DNA of 64,000 nt from the NCBI GenBank assembly GCA_963575745.1, contig CAUYUJ010016294.1:906077-970076 (forward strand), read 5' to 3'. The DNA comes from Prorocentrum cordatum. Lineage: Eukaryota; Sar; Dinophyceae; Prorocentrales; Prorocentraceae. The number at the start of each line of letters is the position of its first letter. Within the stretch, counting starts at the first letter, position 1. Under the pieces are notes generated by a model. It did no database searches and had not been told where the DNA came from. It saw only the letters and a program-made list of their open reading frames with translations. Shown in pieces: positions 10,531 to 22,114 of this stretch. The position numbers and the translations under genes are program-made.

Positions 10531-12359
10531 CCTTCAGGCAATCTCACAAAAAGGGTATCAATTGCTAGGACCTGCAATGGCAGCACCTTGAGCTGAGGAA
10601 GGCTAGAGAGGAAAACAAGAAAAAGCAGGGAGACCATGAAAAAGCAGTTGTGTTCACATGGAGAACTGTTGCTTACCAAAAACGACAAAGTAGCAAGCCC
10701 AGTGGCCGTCGCTGATTTCATGGTGCAGTTCCCCCACACTGAGTCCCCTTTTGTAACAGCCTTTACACAAGGATTCCTTATTGTGGATACCTTAATAACA
10801 ATTTTATTGTGGGAGATCTGCAATGGCCTCCACAGCTAAAACCTTGTTGTAGCAGCCTTACAAAGGGATTCCTTGTGTGGCGGCTTTACAACATGATTTC
10901 AAGTGTGAGGGATCTGAGGCGGCGGCACCCTGAGCCCAGGAAACCTAGAAAAAGACAGGAAAAACAGGAAACATGCAAAACCGCAGATGTTCACAGGGGA
11001 AAATGGGAAAAAGCTTGGAAAACCTGTGACGGTCGCAAGTTTCATTGTGCAGATCCAGCACACTTAGAATCCTTTTCGCAGCAGCCTAGAAACGGATCCT
11101 TTTTGTGGAGACCTTTCAAAATGATTTAGTGTTGGAAGAGCTGCATTGGCCTCCACACTGAGAATCCTGTCGTAGCAGCCTGTACCAGAGAATCCCTGTT
11201 GGCGGCGTTACAAAACAGATCAACGTGTAGGGGATCTGCAGCGGCGGCACACTGAGCCCAGGATAACGAACGAATAAAATAAAGAAAACCATGAAAAACA
11301 TGACTGCGCATGCGTGTCCACAAGAAATATGGAAAAGCCCAGAATACCTGTGAATGTCGATATTTGTATGATGCTGATCCACCACACAATGCATCCTTGT
11401 GTAGCAGCCTTTGCAAAAGGATTTAAATGTGAGAGATCTGCAATGGCCCCCATACTTAGAATCCTTATGTAGCAGCCTGTACACAGGGGTTCCATTTTAT
11501 GGCGGCCTTACAGAAAGGCTTCACGAATGGGAGATCTGCACTGGCGGCACCCTGAGCCCAGGAAAGCTACAGAGGCAAGCCAGAGAAACAGGAAAAACAG
11601 TACAAAGTGCATGCTTCCACCAGAGAAACTAAGAAAAAGTTGGGAAAACGTATGACCGTCGCTATTGTTATGGCGCAGATCCCCCCCACTTGAAATCAAT
11701 GTGTACAAGCTGCCACAAAACGACTTCAAACGTGGAGGCCATTGAAGATCTCCCACAATGGAAATCCTGTCAGCTTGGAAACGCTGCCACGAACGGATTC
11801 TGAAGGTGGGGGATCAGCATCATAAAAATAGCTCCAGCCACAAATTGTTATAGCTTTCTCCTCGTTCCCGGTGAAAGCACAAGTGCTGTCCTGTTTTTCG
11901 GTGTCCTGTTTTCTTATGTACCTTTCCTGGGCTCAGGGTGCCGCCAATGCAGATCCGCTACACGTGCATCCTTTTTGTGTATGACCGCCACAAAAGGAAT
12001 CCGCTTGTACATGCTGCGACAAAAACTAGATGTGGACGACATGGCAGATCTCCCACCATGAAAACCGCAACAAAATGAATCCTCGTGCACTTGCAGCTAC
12101 GGAAGGATTATAAGTTTGAATTTTCTGCACCAACATAATAGCGACCCTTACAGGTGTTCGTAGCTTGTTCCACTCTTCACCCTGGGAAAAGACAAGTGTT
12201 GCATTGTGCGTCCTATTCTTCTCGTTTTCTTCTTTAACTTCCCGACCGCCACTTCAGATCCCCCACAGTTGAACCCCTCTTAACCAAGGCCGCCACAGAA
12301 ATCCGCCGATCCGGCGTGTGAGTTTCTGAGAGCGTGGGCTTGAGCTCGCTCAAGCTTCG

Positions 12360-12995
12360 CTCTGCGGGGGGGGGGGACCTCATTTCCGACCTAATCCAGT
12401 GGGGGGGGGACCTCATTTCCGACCTATTTCAGTGCTTCGCAGGGGGGGGGGGGACCTCATTTCCGACATATTTCAATGCTTCGCACCCCCCCCCTCCAGA
12501 GCGGACCCCCCCCTTTAGAGCGCCTTCCCCCCCCCTCCTGCAGCCCAGCCCCCCCCCTCCGCAGAGCGGACCCCCCCCTGCCCCCCCCCCCCCCCTGCAG
12601 AGCAGACCCTCCCCCCCCCTCCCCTGCACCCCCTCCCCTGCAGAGCGGACCCCCCCCTGCAGAGCGGACCTCCCCCCTGCAGCTCTCCCCCTGCAGAACG
12701 AACCCCCCTCCCCTCCTCTGCCCCCTCCCCCCTGCAGAGCAGACCCCTGCACACACCCCCTCCCCCTGCAGACCTCCCCGCAGCCCCCCCCCCTGCAGAG
12801 CGGACCCCCCCCGTGCAGCCCCGCCCCCCTGCAGAGCGGACCCCCCCCCTCCCCTGCACCCCCCCCCCTGCAGACCAGACCCCCCCTCCTGCAGCCACCC
12901 CCCCTGCAGAGCGGACCCCCCCTCTCCCCTGCAGTCCCTCCCTCTGCCGAGCGGACCCCCCCTGCAGACCAGACCCCCCCCAACCCAGCTCCCCC
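12360..12995. repeat. C-rich minisatellite (CCCTGCAGAGCGGACCCC)
   Basis: Starts with two or three GGGGGGGACCTCATTTCCGA units at 12365-12475, then carries many copies of CCCCTGCAGAGCGGACC with variable C runs. It covers the first half of a 454-codon plus frame and its minus-strand shadow; neither looks like protein. Confidence 0.85.
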
Positions 12996-12996
12996 C

Positions 12997-13345
<349 letters not shown>

Positions 13346-14194
13346 CAGGCACCCGGAGCGCCCCGGATCGGCGGCACTGGCCGGAGGCCACTACAATAAT
13401 CTCTTTTTTGTTTGCACAGGCTGCTACGAACATGTGGAAACCATTTCAGACGCCCCTAAGTTTAAATCCGTGTTGTAAGGTCATCACATCCAGGAATCCG
13501 TGTACAAAGGCTGCTACAAAAAGATTGTCAATGTGGAGGGCCTGCGCCATAAAAACAAAAACACACATCGGTTGTCTTAGCATTGTCCGAATTGTCGCTG
13601 TGACAACACATGTTTGTTCCATAGATTTCCTGTGGTTCCTGTTTTCCTCTAGTTTTCCTGGGTTCTGGATGCCGCCACCGCAGATCCCCCACAAGTGAAG
13701 CCCATTCTTGTAAGGCCGCCGAAAAGAATCCCTGTGTACAAGCTGCTACAGCAATATTCTAAGTGAGGGGCCATCGCAAACCCCCCTCTCATAAAAGCCT
13801 TATGGAAGGTCGCCACAAAACAAATAAGTGATTGCAAAAGGCTGCGGCAAAAGGATTCTCTAAATGTGGTGGGTCTGCACCGTAGAGACAACGACAGTTA
13901 CAGGTTGTCCGAGTTGTGTCCTACGATTAACCTGTTAAGAGACAAGCATGCTGCATGCGTTTCTTGTTTATTTCTGTATCCCTCTCTAGCGCTCTTGGGC
14001 TCAAAGCACCGCTTCTGCAGATCCCCACAGTTGAAGTCATTGCTGTGAGAGCGCAACAAAACAATCCTCTGGCACAGGCTGCAACAGAGCAGGTCCCGAG
14101 ATCAGATGATTACCATGCGGGTGCGAGTGGATTCTATTTGAAATCAAACAAACTACACATGACGGTTTCTGATCCAGGGGATCAGATTCGGTGC

Positions 14195-14560
14195 TCGGTG
14201 ATTGCGACAGAACAAGGCCTCACGGCTTTCCCTTCTCCCGCGAGAGGGCACGTTGAACGCGTCTTCGTGACAGAACCACCGTCCGCCGCCACCCTCCCCC
14301 CCTACCCTCGAATGTGGGAAGAACATAACGAATGCGATATTTCGGCGTTCGGAAAACCAGCGCGCATGGCGGCGGCGCCAGAGTCACGTCCGCGGCGGGG
14401 GATCTGGACAGGCGGCGAGAATCCCATGCCAAGCGATTGAGTGCGAAAGCGCGCGCACTACAAGAACAAGTCTGGAACAAACGTCTACGGAAGGTGCTGT
14501 TGCAAAGAAGCAGCAACGAAGAAGCAACTTCAGCAGCCGCAGCCGCAGCAGCAGCAGGTC
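14195..14560. repeat. 330-bp interspersed repeat, copy 3
   Basis: Matches copies 1 and 2 from CTTTCCCTTCTCCCGCGAGA to the GCTGTTGCAAAGAAGCAGCA tail, with more divergence at the 5' end. Confidence 0.7.
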
Positions 14561-14819
14561 AAAAGTGTCACTGCAAGCCACCATATACTAATCGTTCTAG
14601 ACCCAGTATCGCAGCCGTGACGCAGCGTAAGTAAGGAATGGCAAGAAAGGGTATGAGACGGTGAATGTAACAGGGTGCATGATCAATGCACGATATACCG
14701 AGTCTCTCGCGATAGTACCAAGGCTATTGGTTAGGCTGCGCACCGCTTGAGCAGAGCGGTCGCGGTTTGACGCTTGTTCTGCTTGCCTATCGATTCCGTT
14801 TAAAGTCGGGGGGACACGA

Positions 14820-15135
14820 ATGGCCAATCCGCTCGCCGCATGCAGCTACAGAACAGCCCTGCTAGAAGAGGCCATACAGAGGGCACCCCCAAACCTCAGG
14901 CAGGACATCTGCCTTGGGCAGCGATTGCCCCATATGAAAATGTGGAGGGGCGAATCGCCTTGAAAAGATCAGACATCCTGAGATCCAGACGCCCGACGAA
15001 ATCCTACAAGAGGTAACGGGCCCGTGGCCAGGCGACGGAGGGCAAGTGGCCATGCTGACCGCCATAGCTCAATCACCAGCCCTCGTAGAACCAGGCTCAG
15101 ATGTCGAAGCCCTATCAGCCTGGTACAGCGCGTAG
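14820..15135 (+). pseudogene. Small unidentified plus-strand ORF nested in copy C
   Basis: Starts MANPLAACSYRTALLEEAIQ at 14820 and runs 47 codons to a TGA at 14961. The +1 frame then continues smoothly (RHPEIQTPDEILQEV, GPWPGDGGQVAML, ending LSAWYSA) to a TAG at 15133. One frameshift would therefore join about 104 codons of non-repetitive, protein-like sequence. It is antisense to the surrounding retroelement and absent from copies A and B at this position. I recognise no family. Confidence 0.4.
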
Positions 15136-15172
15136 TTTTTCAATCCGTGCTTGATTGACTGGAAACCTGACA

Positions 15173-15905
15173 TCACTTGTAGAAAGAAACCACGGTCAAT
15201 ACTACCTGTGGCATGTCCGCCAGCTGCCATATCACGTTGTCACACCACTGTGCACGATGCACGATACCGCTGTCCACCATCTGCCAATTATTGTTAAATT
15301 GACAATGTAATATACAGTTTGTCGGTTTCGCTTGGTCATTGCAAAATAAAGACGTAAAACCGTACTCTGAGTCAATGGTCAGTGTGGCCTTGATGCACAG
15401 ACCACCCATTTCCAAAATGGTTTTGAGCTGTGTCGATGTGAGTGGTCCCGCTAGGAGTTCGTGAAGTGTCACGATAGTCGGGTAGCAAGATTCCCAACTG
15501 TGGGCTGCTAATCGCGCTTCCGCTGAATAGCTGGAGTGTACCTGCAACCGGTAGGGCTACAAGTACGCGTCCAGCAATTGGGCGACAAGCTTTCGCCCGG
15601 CGTGTGTCCACGCCTAAGAAGACTGGCGTATATGATAGCATACCCTTCACTTCGTCGTTGTCGTCGCCGCTGCGGCGTTGGTAGCCGGACACGATGTGTT
15701 CCCCTGTTAGGGTCATAGCTTGATATACGAGAGCCGCTGGGCCTGCCTGCGAATTCCTGGTAATGATGTTGAGTCGTATCACCTGTCTGTTGGTCGATTT
15801 GGAGGCACGCGGTAGAGATACTTCATAAACCATCAACCACACTTGGGCAATCAAGGCATAAGCCAAGGCACACCGAAAGATGATGACCATGTCAAACATG
15901 AACAT
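15173..15905 (-). pseudogene. RNase H region of copy C
   Basis: Two minus frames together give RLNIITR, a D-E-V-K segment, the SSYSAEARLAAHSWESCYPT block (counterpart of SYSGETLAAAHNLEECYPT in A) and LTIDSEYGFTSLF, where the D corresponds to a catalytic RNase H aspartate. The expected C-terminal DTRDM..TKGSIDR motif is lost; QWCDN is the last match. Frameshifted, not functional. Confidence 0.65.
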
Positions 15906-15945
15906 CGCCGCTCGATATTCGGCTTCAGCGCCCGTGCCTTCAGGA

Positions 15946-15948
<3 letters not shown>

Positions 15949-15979
<31 letters not shown>
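15949..15979. repeat. (AT)n microsatellite inside copy C
   Basis: About 15 TA dinucleotides between the RNase H and RT parts of copy C. Confidence 0.95.
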
Positions 15980-15981
<2 letters not shown>

Positions 15982-16490
15982 GACGGAGCTGTTTGATATA
16001 TTCATTATGGTCAAGGATGGCACTGCCATACTCAAGTTTGGCGTTTCTCACGGCGCAATGTGTGCAAGCACGCTTGTTAGTGTTAAGTTGTCATGCGTCG
16101 ACGGTGTTCTTTACACACTTGACAGACATGTTGATCGTGTCCTCGCCACCGACCATGTTTATGTCATCGACGTGTCTGGTCGTCGGAAGGTGTTTGGCTG
16201 GCCACGAACTCCTCATCGCACGAGGTAGGTCGTAGTCCGAAACCCCAAGTAGTCGTGCGAATCTCCAGCGAACGCCCTTGGAGCGTTTTTGGTCCCAGTG
16301 CCTGCTTTACGGCACTGTAAGCAGTGCTTCGATTCATCGTATGACTCGAAGCCAGGGGGACCTCAGAACGGTTGCCTAACCTCCCGCTAAGGCAAGCTAC
16401 AACATCCGTTCTTTCTCGCCGGCTGCCTCGTCGAACTCGCGGCACGTGATCCCCATTGAGAAAGGTTCTGTCGACGTCCATCATCCATTA
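15980..16490 (-). pseudogene. Reverse transcriptase fragment of copy C
   Basis: Contains DVDRTFLNGD (first RT carboxylate region) and, in another frame at 16163-16174, the intact HVDD catalytic motif followed by INMVGGEDTINMSVKCVK. HVDD here replaces the YVDD usual in copia elements, and it is the best-preserved active-site motif of the three copies. Truncated at about 16490, so the palm is incomplete. Confidence 0.65.
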
Positions 16491-16499
16491 TTAATTGCA

Positions 16500-16815
16500 C
16501 GCCCGCCGTGCTGGCCTCCAGAGAGACCCAAGACGGCTGTAGCAAGGCCCGTCGACGGTCCAAGACGGCGCTAAGACAGCCCCAAGACCCCCACACGGCC
16601 AAGAGGGCCCCAAGACGGCCCAAGAGAGCCCCAAAACGTTTTCAGAAAGCCCAATGAGGGGGGGTGAGGCTATACGCAGCATTTATCTTCGTTTGGCGAC
16701 AGAGCGCAGTCGGAGACTTCTCCCTGCGGCCTTGCGGGCCCAGCGCCAGCGAGAGAGGCATATTGAGCACGTCTTCGTGACAATACCATCGCCCGCCGTC
16801 GAATGCAATATCTCC
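16500..16815. repeat. CAAGACGGCC block and partial 330-bp repeat
   Basis: Motif block 16510-16640, then a 330-bp repeat head at 16680-16815 (CGGAGACTTCTCCCTGCGG). From 16815 to about 17840 no gene is recognised; short CAC runs lie at 17525-17563 and 17708-17740. Confidence 0.6.
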
Positions 16816-17845
16816 ATGTTCTGGTGATCACCCAGCCTCTCCACCTCCTTTTCCTGCTTCCTCCGGGGGCCAGAGCCGCTAGAGCCAATCGCACCCGGGC
16901 CTTACGGCACAACGTCCAGCTCTAAGGAGCGGCAAGGGCGGAGGTCGGGGGAGGGAGAATACGCCGGCGCCCGTTGCACCTGAATGCTGGTGCAGGTCGC
17001 CGCAGGAAACACACAGTTCTGACGGGAAGACAAGAGGGGAATCCTTGATCTCGAAAGTCCTGAACAAAAGATTAACATGCTAAAATCGATTTAGAGATCT
17101 GGGAGAATACAGGACAATCAGAAAACACCCGCGGCTACAAACTGGTCCCAAGGATGGGGTCGAGGACTCTGGGGGGGCCCCCGGTAAAAACAAAAAACAG
17201 ACAAAATCCAGAATCTGGGGCAGTGGGACTCCAGCCACAGGAAGCCTCCACGATGAGCCAAGACCCTGAACCCCACGTGGTTCGATGGAGTCAGGGTCAG
17301 ATTAAAACCTTTTGGAGCCTGTTGATGTACACTCCCACTGTAGGAAGAGAGAATGAGCAAACGCAGAACTTCGATGTCTCGATTTGTTTCCAAACGCAGG
17401 CCCGGGAGCTCTCGACATCTTCCTGGGGGTCGGTTCCGATTGTCCTGGAGCCCGAAAACGGCTCCTAGACGCCGACAAAAAAGGAAACAAAAAAAAGGCC
17501 TGAGCCTGTTCTGGGGAGAAGGAAACTCACCACCACCACCACCTCCACCACCACCACCCTCGAGGATCGAGGCTAAAGTTCTACACGTGTTGGTCCTTTG
17601 GGAGCCTCGTGGGACCACCGCGTGGAGACGCAGAAACCTGGGTGAGGCGAGGTGGGGGTCTTCTCAAAGGCAGGGGGCTTCTCACAAGGCTTCTCAGCCG
17701 CCATCCCCCACCACCACCACCACCACCACCACCACCACCACCTCGGGGGTGCAGGATCTGCTGATCCTTGGGACACAGGTGCGCGGGATGCTCTGCAAAA
17801 GCGCCCAAAAAAGTATACAGTGTACACCACCGTGGCCACCTCTGC

Positions 17846-17924
17846 CTCTCCATGTGGCGGCGTTGGTGATACTGTCCAGCCCACGCACGGCCAATCGGGC
17901 ATCAGCACCGCACTTCTGAAGCTC
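17846..17924 (-). CDS. Possible ARM/HEAT-like exon (very tentative)
   Basis: One minus frame reads ELQKCGADARLAVRGLDSIT then NAATW, amphipathic-helix-like and unlike the surrounding repeats. It is bounded by an AG on the 5' side and a GAG|GC on the 3' side. The pattern recalls armadillo-like repeats, but there is one unit only and no neighbour exon was found. Chance is a serious alternative. Confidence 0.15.
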
Positions 17925-18270
17925 TCTTCGAGCTCCGGCCGCTGGAAGGGGTCCTGACCTCCGTCCAACACACTAGCCGACCTCCTAAAATCGCAGCCAG
18001 CCCGGTAACTAGTCATGCCCGCGACGACCCGATGCCTTCGAGTCGGCGGCCCCTAGAGCTCTCGACACCTGCGCAAGGACCAGTGTTCCATCCAGACCTG
18101 CTTTTGTCTGCCCAGGAGCCCACAAACGGCCTCCAGACGCAAAAGAATCAGAAACCTCTGGCGCGTTTTCTCCGAGTGGCCAAAATGTGGAGTTACTGCT
18201 CCTGGCCCCCTCCTGTCTTCCCCCCCCCCAGAGAGCTCGCGTGGAGTCACAAAAAGAAGGCCCCTGACCC

Positions 18271-18372
18271 TCAGTCCACGTCCTCGGCGCTGGTGGCATT
18301 CTTCGCCTCCTCAGCGGGCGCCTCGCCCTCCTTGTCGCCCTCCTTGGGCGGTGCATCATCCTCCTCGCCTTT
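18271..18372 (-). CDS. Possible last exon, acidic/Pro-rich C-terminus
   Basis: After an AG at 18374-18373 the minus strand reads 33 codons beginning KGEEDDAPPKEGDKEGE and ending TSAEDVD, then TGA at 18273-18271. It is acidic and Lys/Pro/Ala-rich, like the disordered tail of Hsp110-class chaperones. Its phase (0) fits the 3' end of the chaperone exon at 49750, which ends in the same style, so it may be that gene's last exon across a 31-kb intron. It could equally belong to an unrelated gene. 18373-18890 shows no other exon that I can support. Confidence 0.3.
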   Translation of the reverse strand, partial: KGEEDDAPPKEGDKEGEAPAEEAKNATSAEDVD

Positions 18373-18889
18373 CTTATTGAATCGCTTCGCTCATTCCGCG
18401 ACCCGTATTGTGCCATCGCTGGCGTTTGTCTGCGCGTTCGTGGCCCATGCGGCGCTGCTGGGCGGTGGTGGTTTCGGGATGCGTTGCGACAACAGGCACA
18501 CGGGGCAAGCGGAGGAGAAGAGGCGAGGCAAAGGGAAGAGAGACACAGAGCAAACCCGGAAAGGTCCGGAGGGAGGCCAGAAGAGAGGAGGGCAGGATAG
18601 ATGGAGAGGAAAGACGGGGAGCGAACAGCGGGCGAAGATGGTGGCATGGTTCGTATGTGAATGTTTTTGTATGTCGGTGTGCTCGCGTCGAGTGTGAAAA
18701 AAGCGACGGAGGGAAAGGAGGAAAAGGGGGAAGGCGGTGGCATGGGGTCCAGCGCCAGTCCACAGCTGGCTCCAGAAGAATGAAATCTGAAATCTGACAT
18801 CTTCGAGCGCTCTTCGGAGTCCTCCTGGTACGTCTGCTGTGTAATGGCCTTCGGCCCATCCTGCTATTGTGCCTGGGTCGTGGGTCGGA

Positions 18890-19480
18890 ATCCCGAAGGA
18901 TGCTGGCATGGGGTCGTTTAGGAGCGCTCTCGGGGGCCTCTGGGGGGCAGGCGTAAGGCCTCTCGGGAGCGTCTTGGGAGCCTCTTGGGGGCCTGTTGGG
19001 GGCCACTTGAAGCTTCCTGGGGGCCGCTCGGGAGTCTCTTTAAGTCTCCTGGGGGCCTCTGGCGGGCCCCTTGGGGCCTCCTGGGGGTGTGTTGGAGCCT
19101 GGGGCTCGAAAAATGTTTTTTCGGGTCCCCCGTCTGGGTTCCTTCTTGGTGTCGTCTTCGGGGCTTCTTGGGCCGTCTTGGAGGCCTCTTGGGTCGACTC
19201 GGTGGGGCTCTCTCGGGCAGTCTTGGGTCCCTCTTGGAGGCCTCTTGGGCCGTCGTCGAGGCGATCTTGGGGGCCTCTGGGGCCGTTTTGGAGCCGGGAA
19301 GCTGAAAAACGAGAACACCAAATTCTTCAAACATCTACGCAAAATTCACCTCTTGGGAGTGCCCCTGGAGGAGTCCTCATGGGGCGTCTTGGAGGCCTCC
19401 AGGGGCCGTCTGGAGGCCATCTCGGGCGTCTTGCAATGATCATCTGGTGTTTCGGACCCCTCTTGGTCTCCTGAGCCATG
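18890..19480. repeat. GGCCTCTTGGGG motif block (reverse orientation)
   Basis: Reverse complement of the CAAGANGGCC family: GGGCCTCTTGGGGGCC-type motifs throughout, with one embedded GGGGCTCGAAAAATGTTTTT segment related to part of the 344-bp repeat at 35.8-36.6 kb. Confidence 0.65.
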
Positions 19481-19680
19481 CCTGGAGCGATCCTGCGGGC
19501 CCTGAAAACCGCTTCCGAAGGTTCCGGCATCCTTGAACGGAGTGATGACCTGGGAGCGTCCCAGTCTGCGCCCAGGGTACTTCTCGACCAGGGACCCCCA
19601 AGGGCCGCCACGCGCGCGCGAACCAGAAACCCTGAGCCTGCTACCGGAAATCACGGCGAATTATCCGCCGATCAGGCCTG

Positions 19681-19990
19681 TGAGCTCCCTATGGGGCCAC
19701 AAAGCGCTGTAATGAACAGGGGAGACGCATGCGAGTGCAGCCACTGGGGCCTTCGGCGGAGCTCCCTATGGGGCCGCGGAACGCTGTACTGGGCGAGCGG
19801 GACGCATGCGAACACCGCCACTCGGGCCTTCGGTGAAGCTCCGTATATGGGGCCACGAGACAGCGCTGTACATGCGAACGCCGCCAGTGAGGCGATCGAT
19901 GGAGCTCCCTATGGGCCCGTGAAACGTTGTATTGGTGGGGTAAACTGATGCGAGTGCAGCCACTGGAGCTATCGGTGGAGCTCCCCATGG
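19681..19990. repeat. ~80-bp tandem repeat (GGAGCTCCCTATGGGGCC)
   Basis: Four to five units start with GAGCTCCCTATGGGGCC near 19681, 19761, 19837, 19899 and 19978; each carries a GACGCATGCGA or TACATGCGA segment. A similar GGAGCTCC(N)TATGG unit recurs at 38421 and 38511. Confidence 0.7.
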
Positions 19991-20094
19991 GGAGTTGGGA
20001 AAAAGCTACAACCTGAGCTTCAGCTCTGCTGAGGGGGTTGCGAGGGTGGCTCTGTCGAGGAAAGGAGGTGGGAAGGAATGTCTGCTAATTTACT

Positions 20095-20665
20095 GGGGCT
20101 GGGGGCTGGGGCCCAGGCCGGCGCCAGGGCCGGGGCCAAGGCCGGGGCCAAGACCAGGGCAGGACGGGGGCCAGGCCCGCATTCGGGCCGAGGCCACCGC
20201 CAAGGCCGGACCGGGGCTGGGGCCGGGACTCGGGCCGAAGCTGGCAGAAGCCCGGGGCCCGCGCCAAGTCGGAGCTGGCCGGGACCAGCGGCCGCGCCAA
20301 GGCTGGCGGCCGGCCAGGGAAGAGGCCCCGTCCCGAGGCCTGCCCGGGGCCCAGGCCCAGGGCCCGGGACCTGGAGGCCCCGGCGCCGCGCGCCAAGGCC
20401 CAGGCGGGGCCAACGCCCGGGCGGAGCCGAAGGCTGGGGCGCGGGGCGGGGCCAGGGCAAGGAGCCGGAGCTGGGAACGGGACAGGGGCTGGAGCCTGAA
20501 ACGGGAGGGCCGAGACAGGGGCCAGGACCAGGGCCAGGACCGGGGCCGGGGCCGGGCCAGGGCATGGGCTGCATGGGGCCGGGGCCAGGACCGGGGCCGG
20601 GACCAAGGGCGGGGCCGGGGCTGGGGCCGGGGCCAGGGCCAGAGCCGGAACGTCGGGCCGTCAGC
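20095..20665. repeat. GGGGCC-rich minisatellite
   Basis: Repeats of GGGGCCGGGGCCAAG-type 6-12 bp units over 570 bp, with the G-rich strand on plus. Gly/Ala/Pro/Arg frames on both strands are compositional. Many closely spaced G-runs could form G-quadruplexes. Confidence 0.85.
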
Positions 20666-20666
20666 T

Positions 20667-21680
20667 CGAATCTAAGAATCTCTGGATCGCCCCCGCCCTG
20701 GGCACCAATGCGACCCCACGACCCCGAGATGGCCTCTTACGATGTCCCCTGAGACGCGATATGATCCCAAGTTGACCCCATGATTGCGTGGATAACCCCG
20801 AATCGACGATAAAACCCCATTACGAGTCCAATACCACCCCGAGACCACCTCGCGACCCGAACAGGATCCACGGACCATTCGAGGACGACCCATGACGACC
20901 CCACGACGACCCTGAAATCCCAAGATAACGGGAGCACGAATGTAAATCATGGGTGGCCGTGCGCCGTTTACTTTGCCTGGGTGGGGGCTCGCGTACAGCG
21001 CGAAGCCAATATGGCAGATCTAGGCGCGCGCTCAGGGCCCGAAGGGACTAAACGTTTCACCCAGGGCGTTCGCGAGAATGGGTGCCGAAAAGGGCCCGAA
21101 TATTTGTCGGCCTGCGCGCGTTCTGTTTTGTTCCGAACCTACATTGGCTCCAGCCGTGTTTCAAGTTTCTCGCGCGGCCTGCTCCATGACTCCAAGATGT
21201 CCCTTATTTAATCTATGACCCCTAGACCCTGATATTACCTAAAGGGACATCGCGCGTTAGCGCATTCTGTCGGCACAACGTTGCATGTCTGACCACCCCT
21301 CTGAACGTTCCTGCGGTACACCTACGAAACTTCGTTGCAGCGTCGCGCCTGCTCGCGTTTGATTCGGGGGGCCATTCTGGCCTGCGATGATTTCCAATGC
21401 CGGGCCTCGCTGCTCCGAGCCCAAACTTTTCAGCAGGCTGCCTCCGGTAAGAGGTCCAAGCGGGGCTTGTCCCATGCATAATGCGCCCCAGGACGACCCC
21501 GCGACTCCAGAAAAACGACGCCCGAACCACTCCGCGACTCCACGGTGACGCCGCGGACGACCCAAATGCAAGTGACCACGAAACCCCACGGCCATTCCCG
21601 CCAAGTCGCTACCAGGGGGAAGAGAGGAGGAGGGGGAGCAGCGGGAACACAAGGGCGGGGCGACGAAGAAGGAGGAGGAG
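20667..21680 (+). repeat. 1-kb interspersed repeat, left member of an inverted pair
   Basis: Matches 45372-46421 in reverse complement, from the CTAAGAATCTCTGGATCGCC end (compare GCGAGCAAGAGATTCTTAG) to the GCCATTCCCGCCAAGTCGCT end. It contains spaced GACCCC/GACGACCC motifs and no convincing ORF. It ends where copia copy A begins. Confidence 0.7.
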
Positions 21681-22114
21681 TTTGAAGGGGGTCGGGAGGC
21701 CCAACCAAATGCTTCGCCTAAGGCGAAGCCCATATCCAACTCTGTTGTACCGTAGTAACATAAATCCCAAGAGCAGGAATGAGTCGCAGGCGACGAGCCA
21801 TGTCAAGCGAATATGTTTTCGGCCTCAATGGCGAGTGTTCCTCGCGATGAGGCACAGTCACATCTTGGCGGCTGGCCGCTTGATCCCAAACGGCCGCGGA
21901 CAAACGTTCGCTACCTGTCGCCTTTTGACCAGCCTCCTTTAGAGTCGGGGAGAAACGAAGCGTGAGTCCGCCGCCAGCAATACAGCACCACAGCAGAACA
22001 TTATGATAGACAAGGTATGCAGCAGCAGCAGGCGGGTTCAACAAGGCAGTTTGACCCGCATGCAAGTTACGATGCACGCAAGTTATCCTCGCAGGAAAGT
22101 CACTCTGCGGATAG
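21680..22114 (-). other. 3' untranslated end of copy A
   Basis: Conserved in copies B (51353-51790) and C (14690-14820). It starts with GGGAGGCCCAACCA and the hairpin GCTTCGCCTAAGGCGAAGC (21713-21731), and includes a second palindromic segment GGCCGCTTGATCCCAAACGG near 21877. It may be an LTR-derived sequence, but no second copy flanks the element's 5' side. Confidence 0.55.

Larger units (their letters stand above)
14690..16490 (-). mobile_element. Copia-type retroelement copy C, 3' fragment
   Basis: Homologous to the 3' ends of copies A and B on the same strand. It comprises a 3' untranslated segment (14690-14820, ending AAAGTCGGGGGGACACGAA, compare AGAGTCGGGGAGAAACGAA in A), an interrupted RNase H region, and an RT segment ending abruptly near 16490 where CAAGACGG-motif DNA begins. 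A 315-bp block carrying a plus-strand ORF replaces the end of RNase H, and an (AT)n run at 15949-15979 splits RNase H from RT. Confidence 0.7.

Noticed and set aside
20095-20665. Gly/Ala/Pro-rich protein of about 225 residues
   Set aside because: All frames on both strands of the GGGGCC tract are open; no start context or conserved motif.
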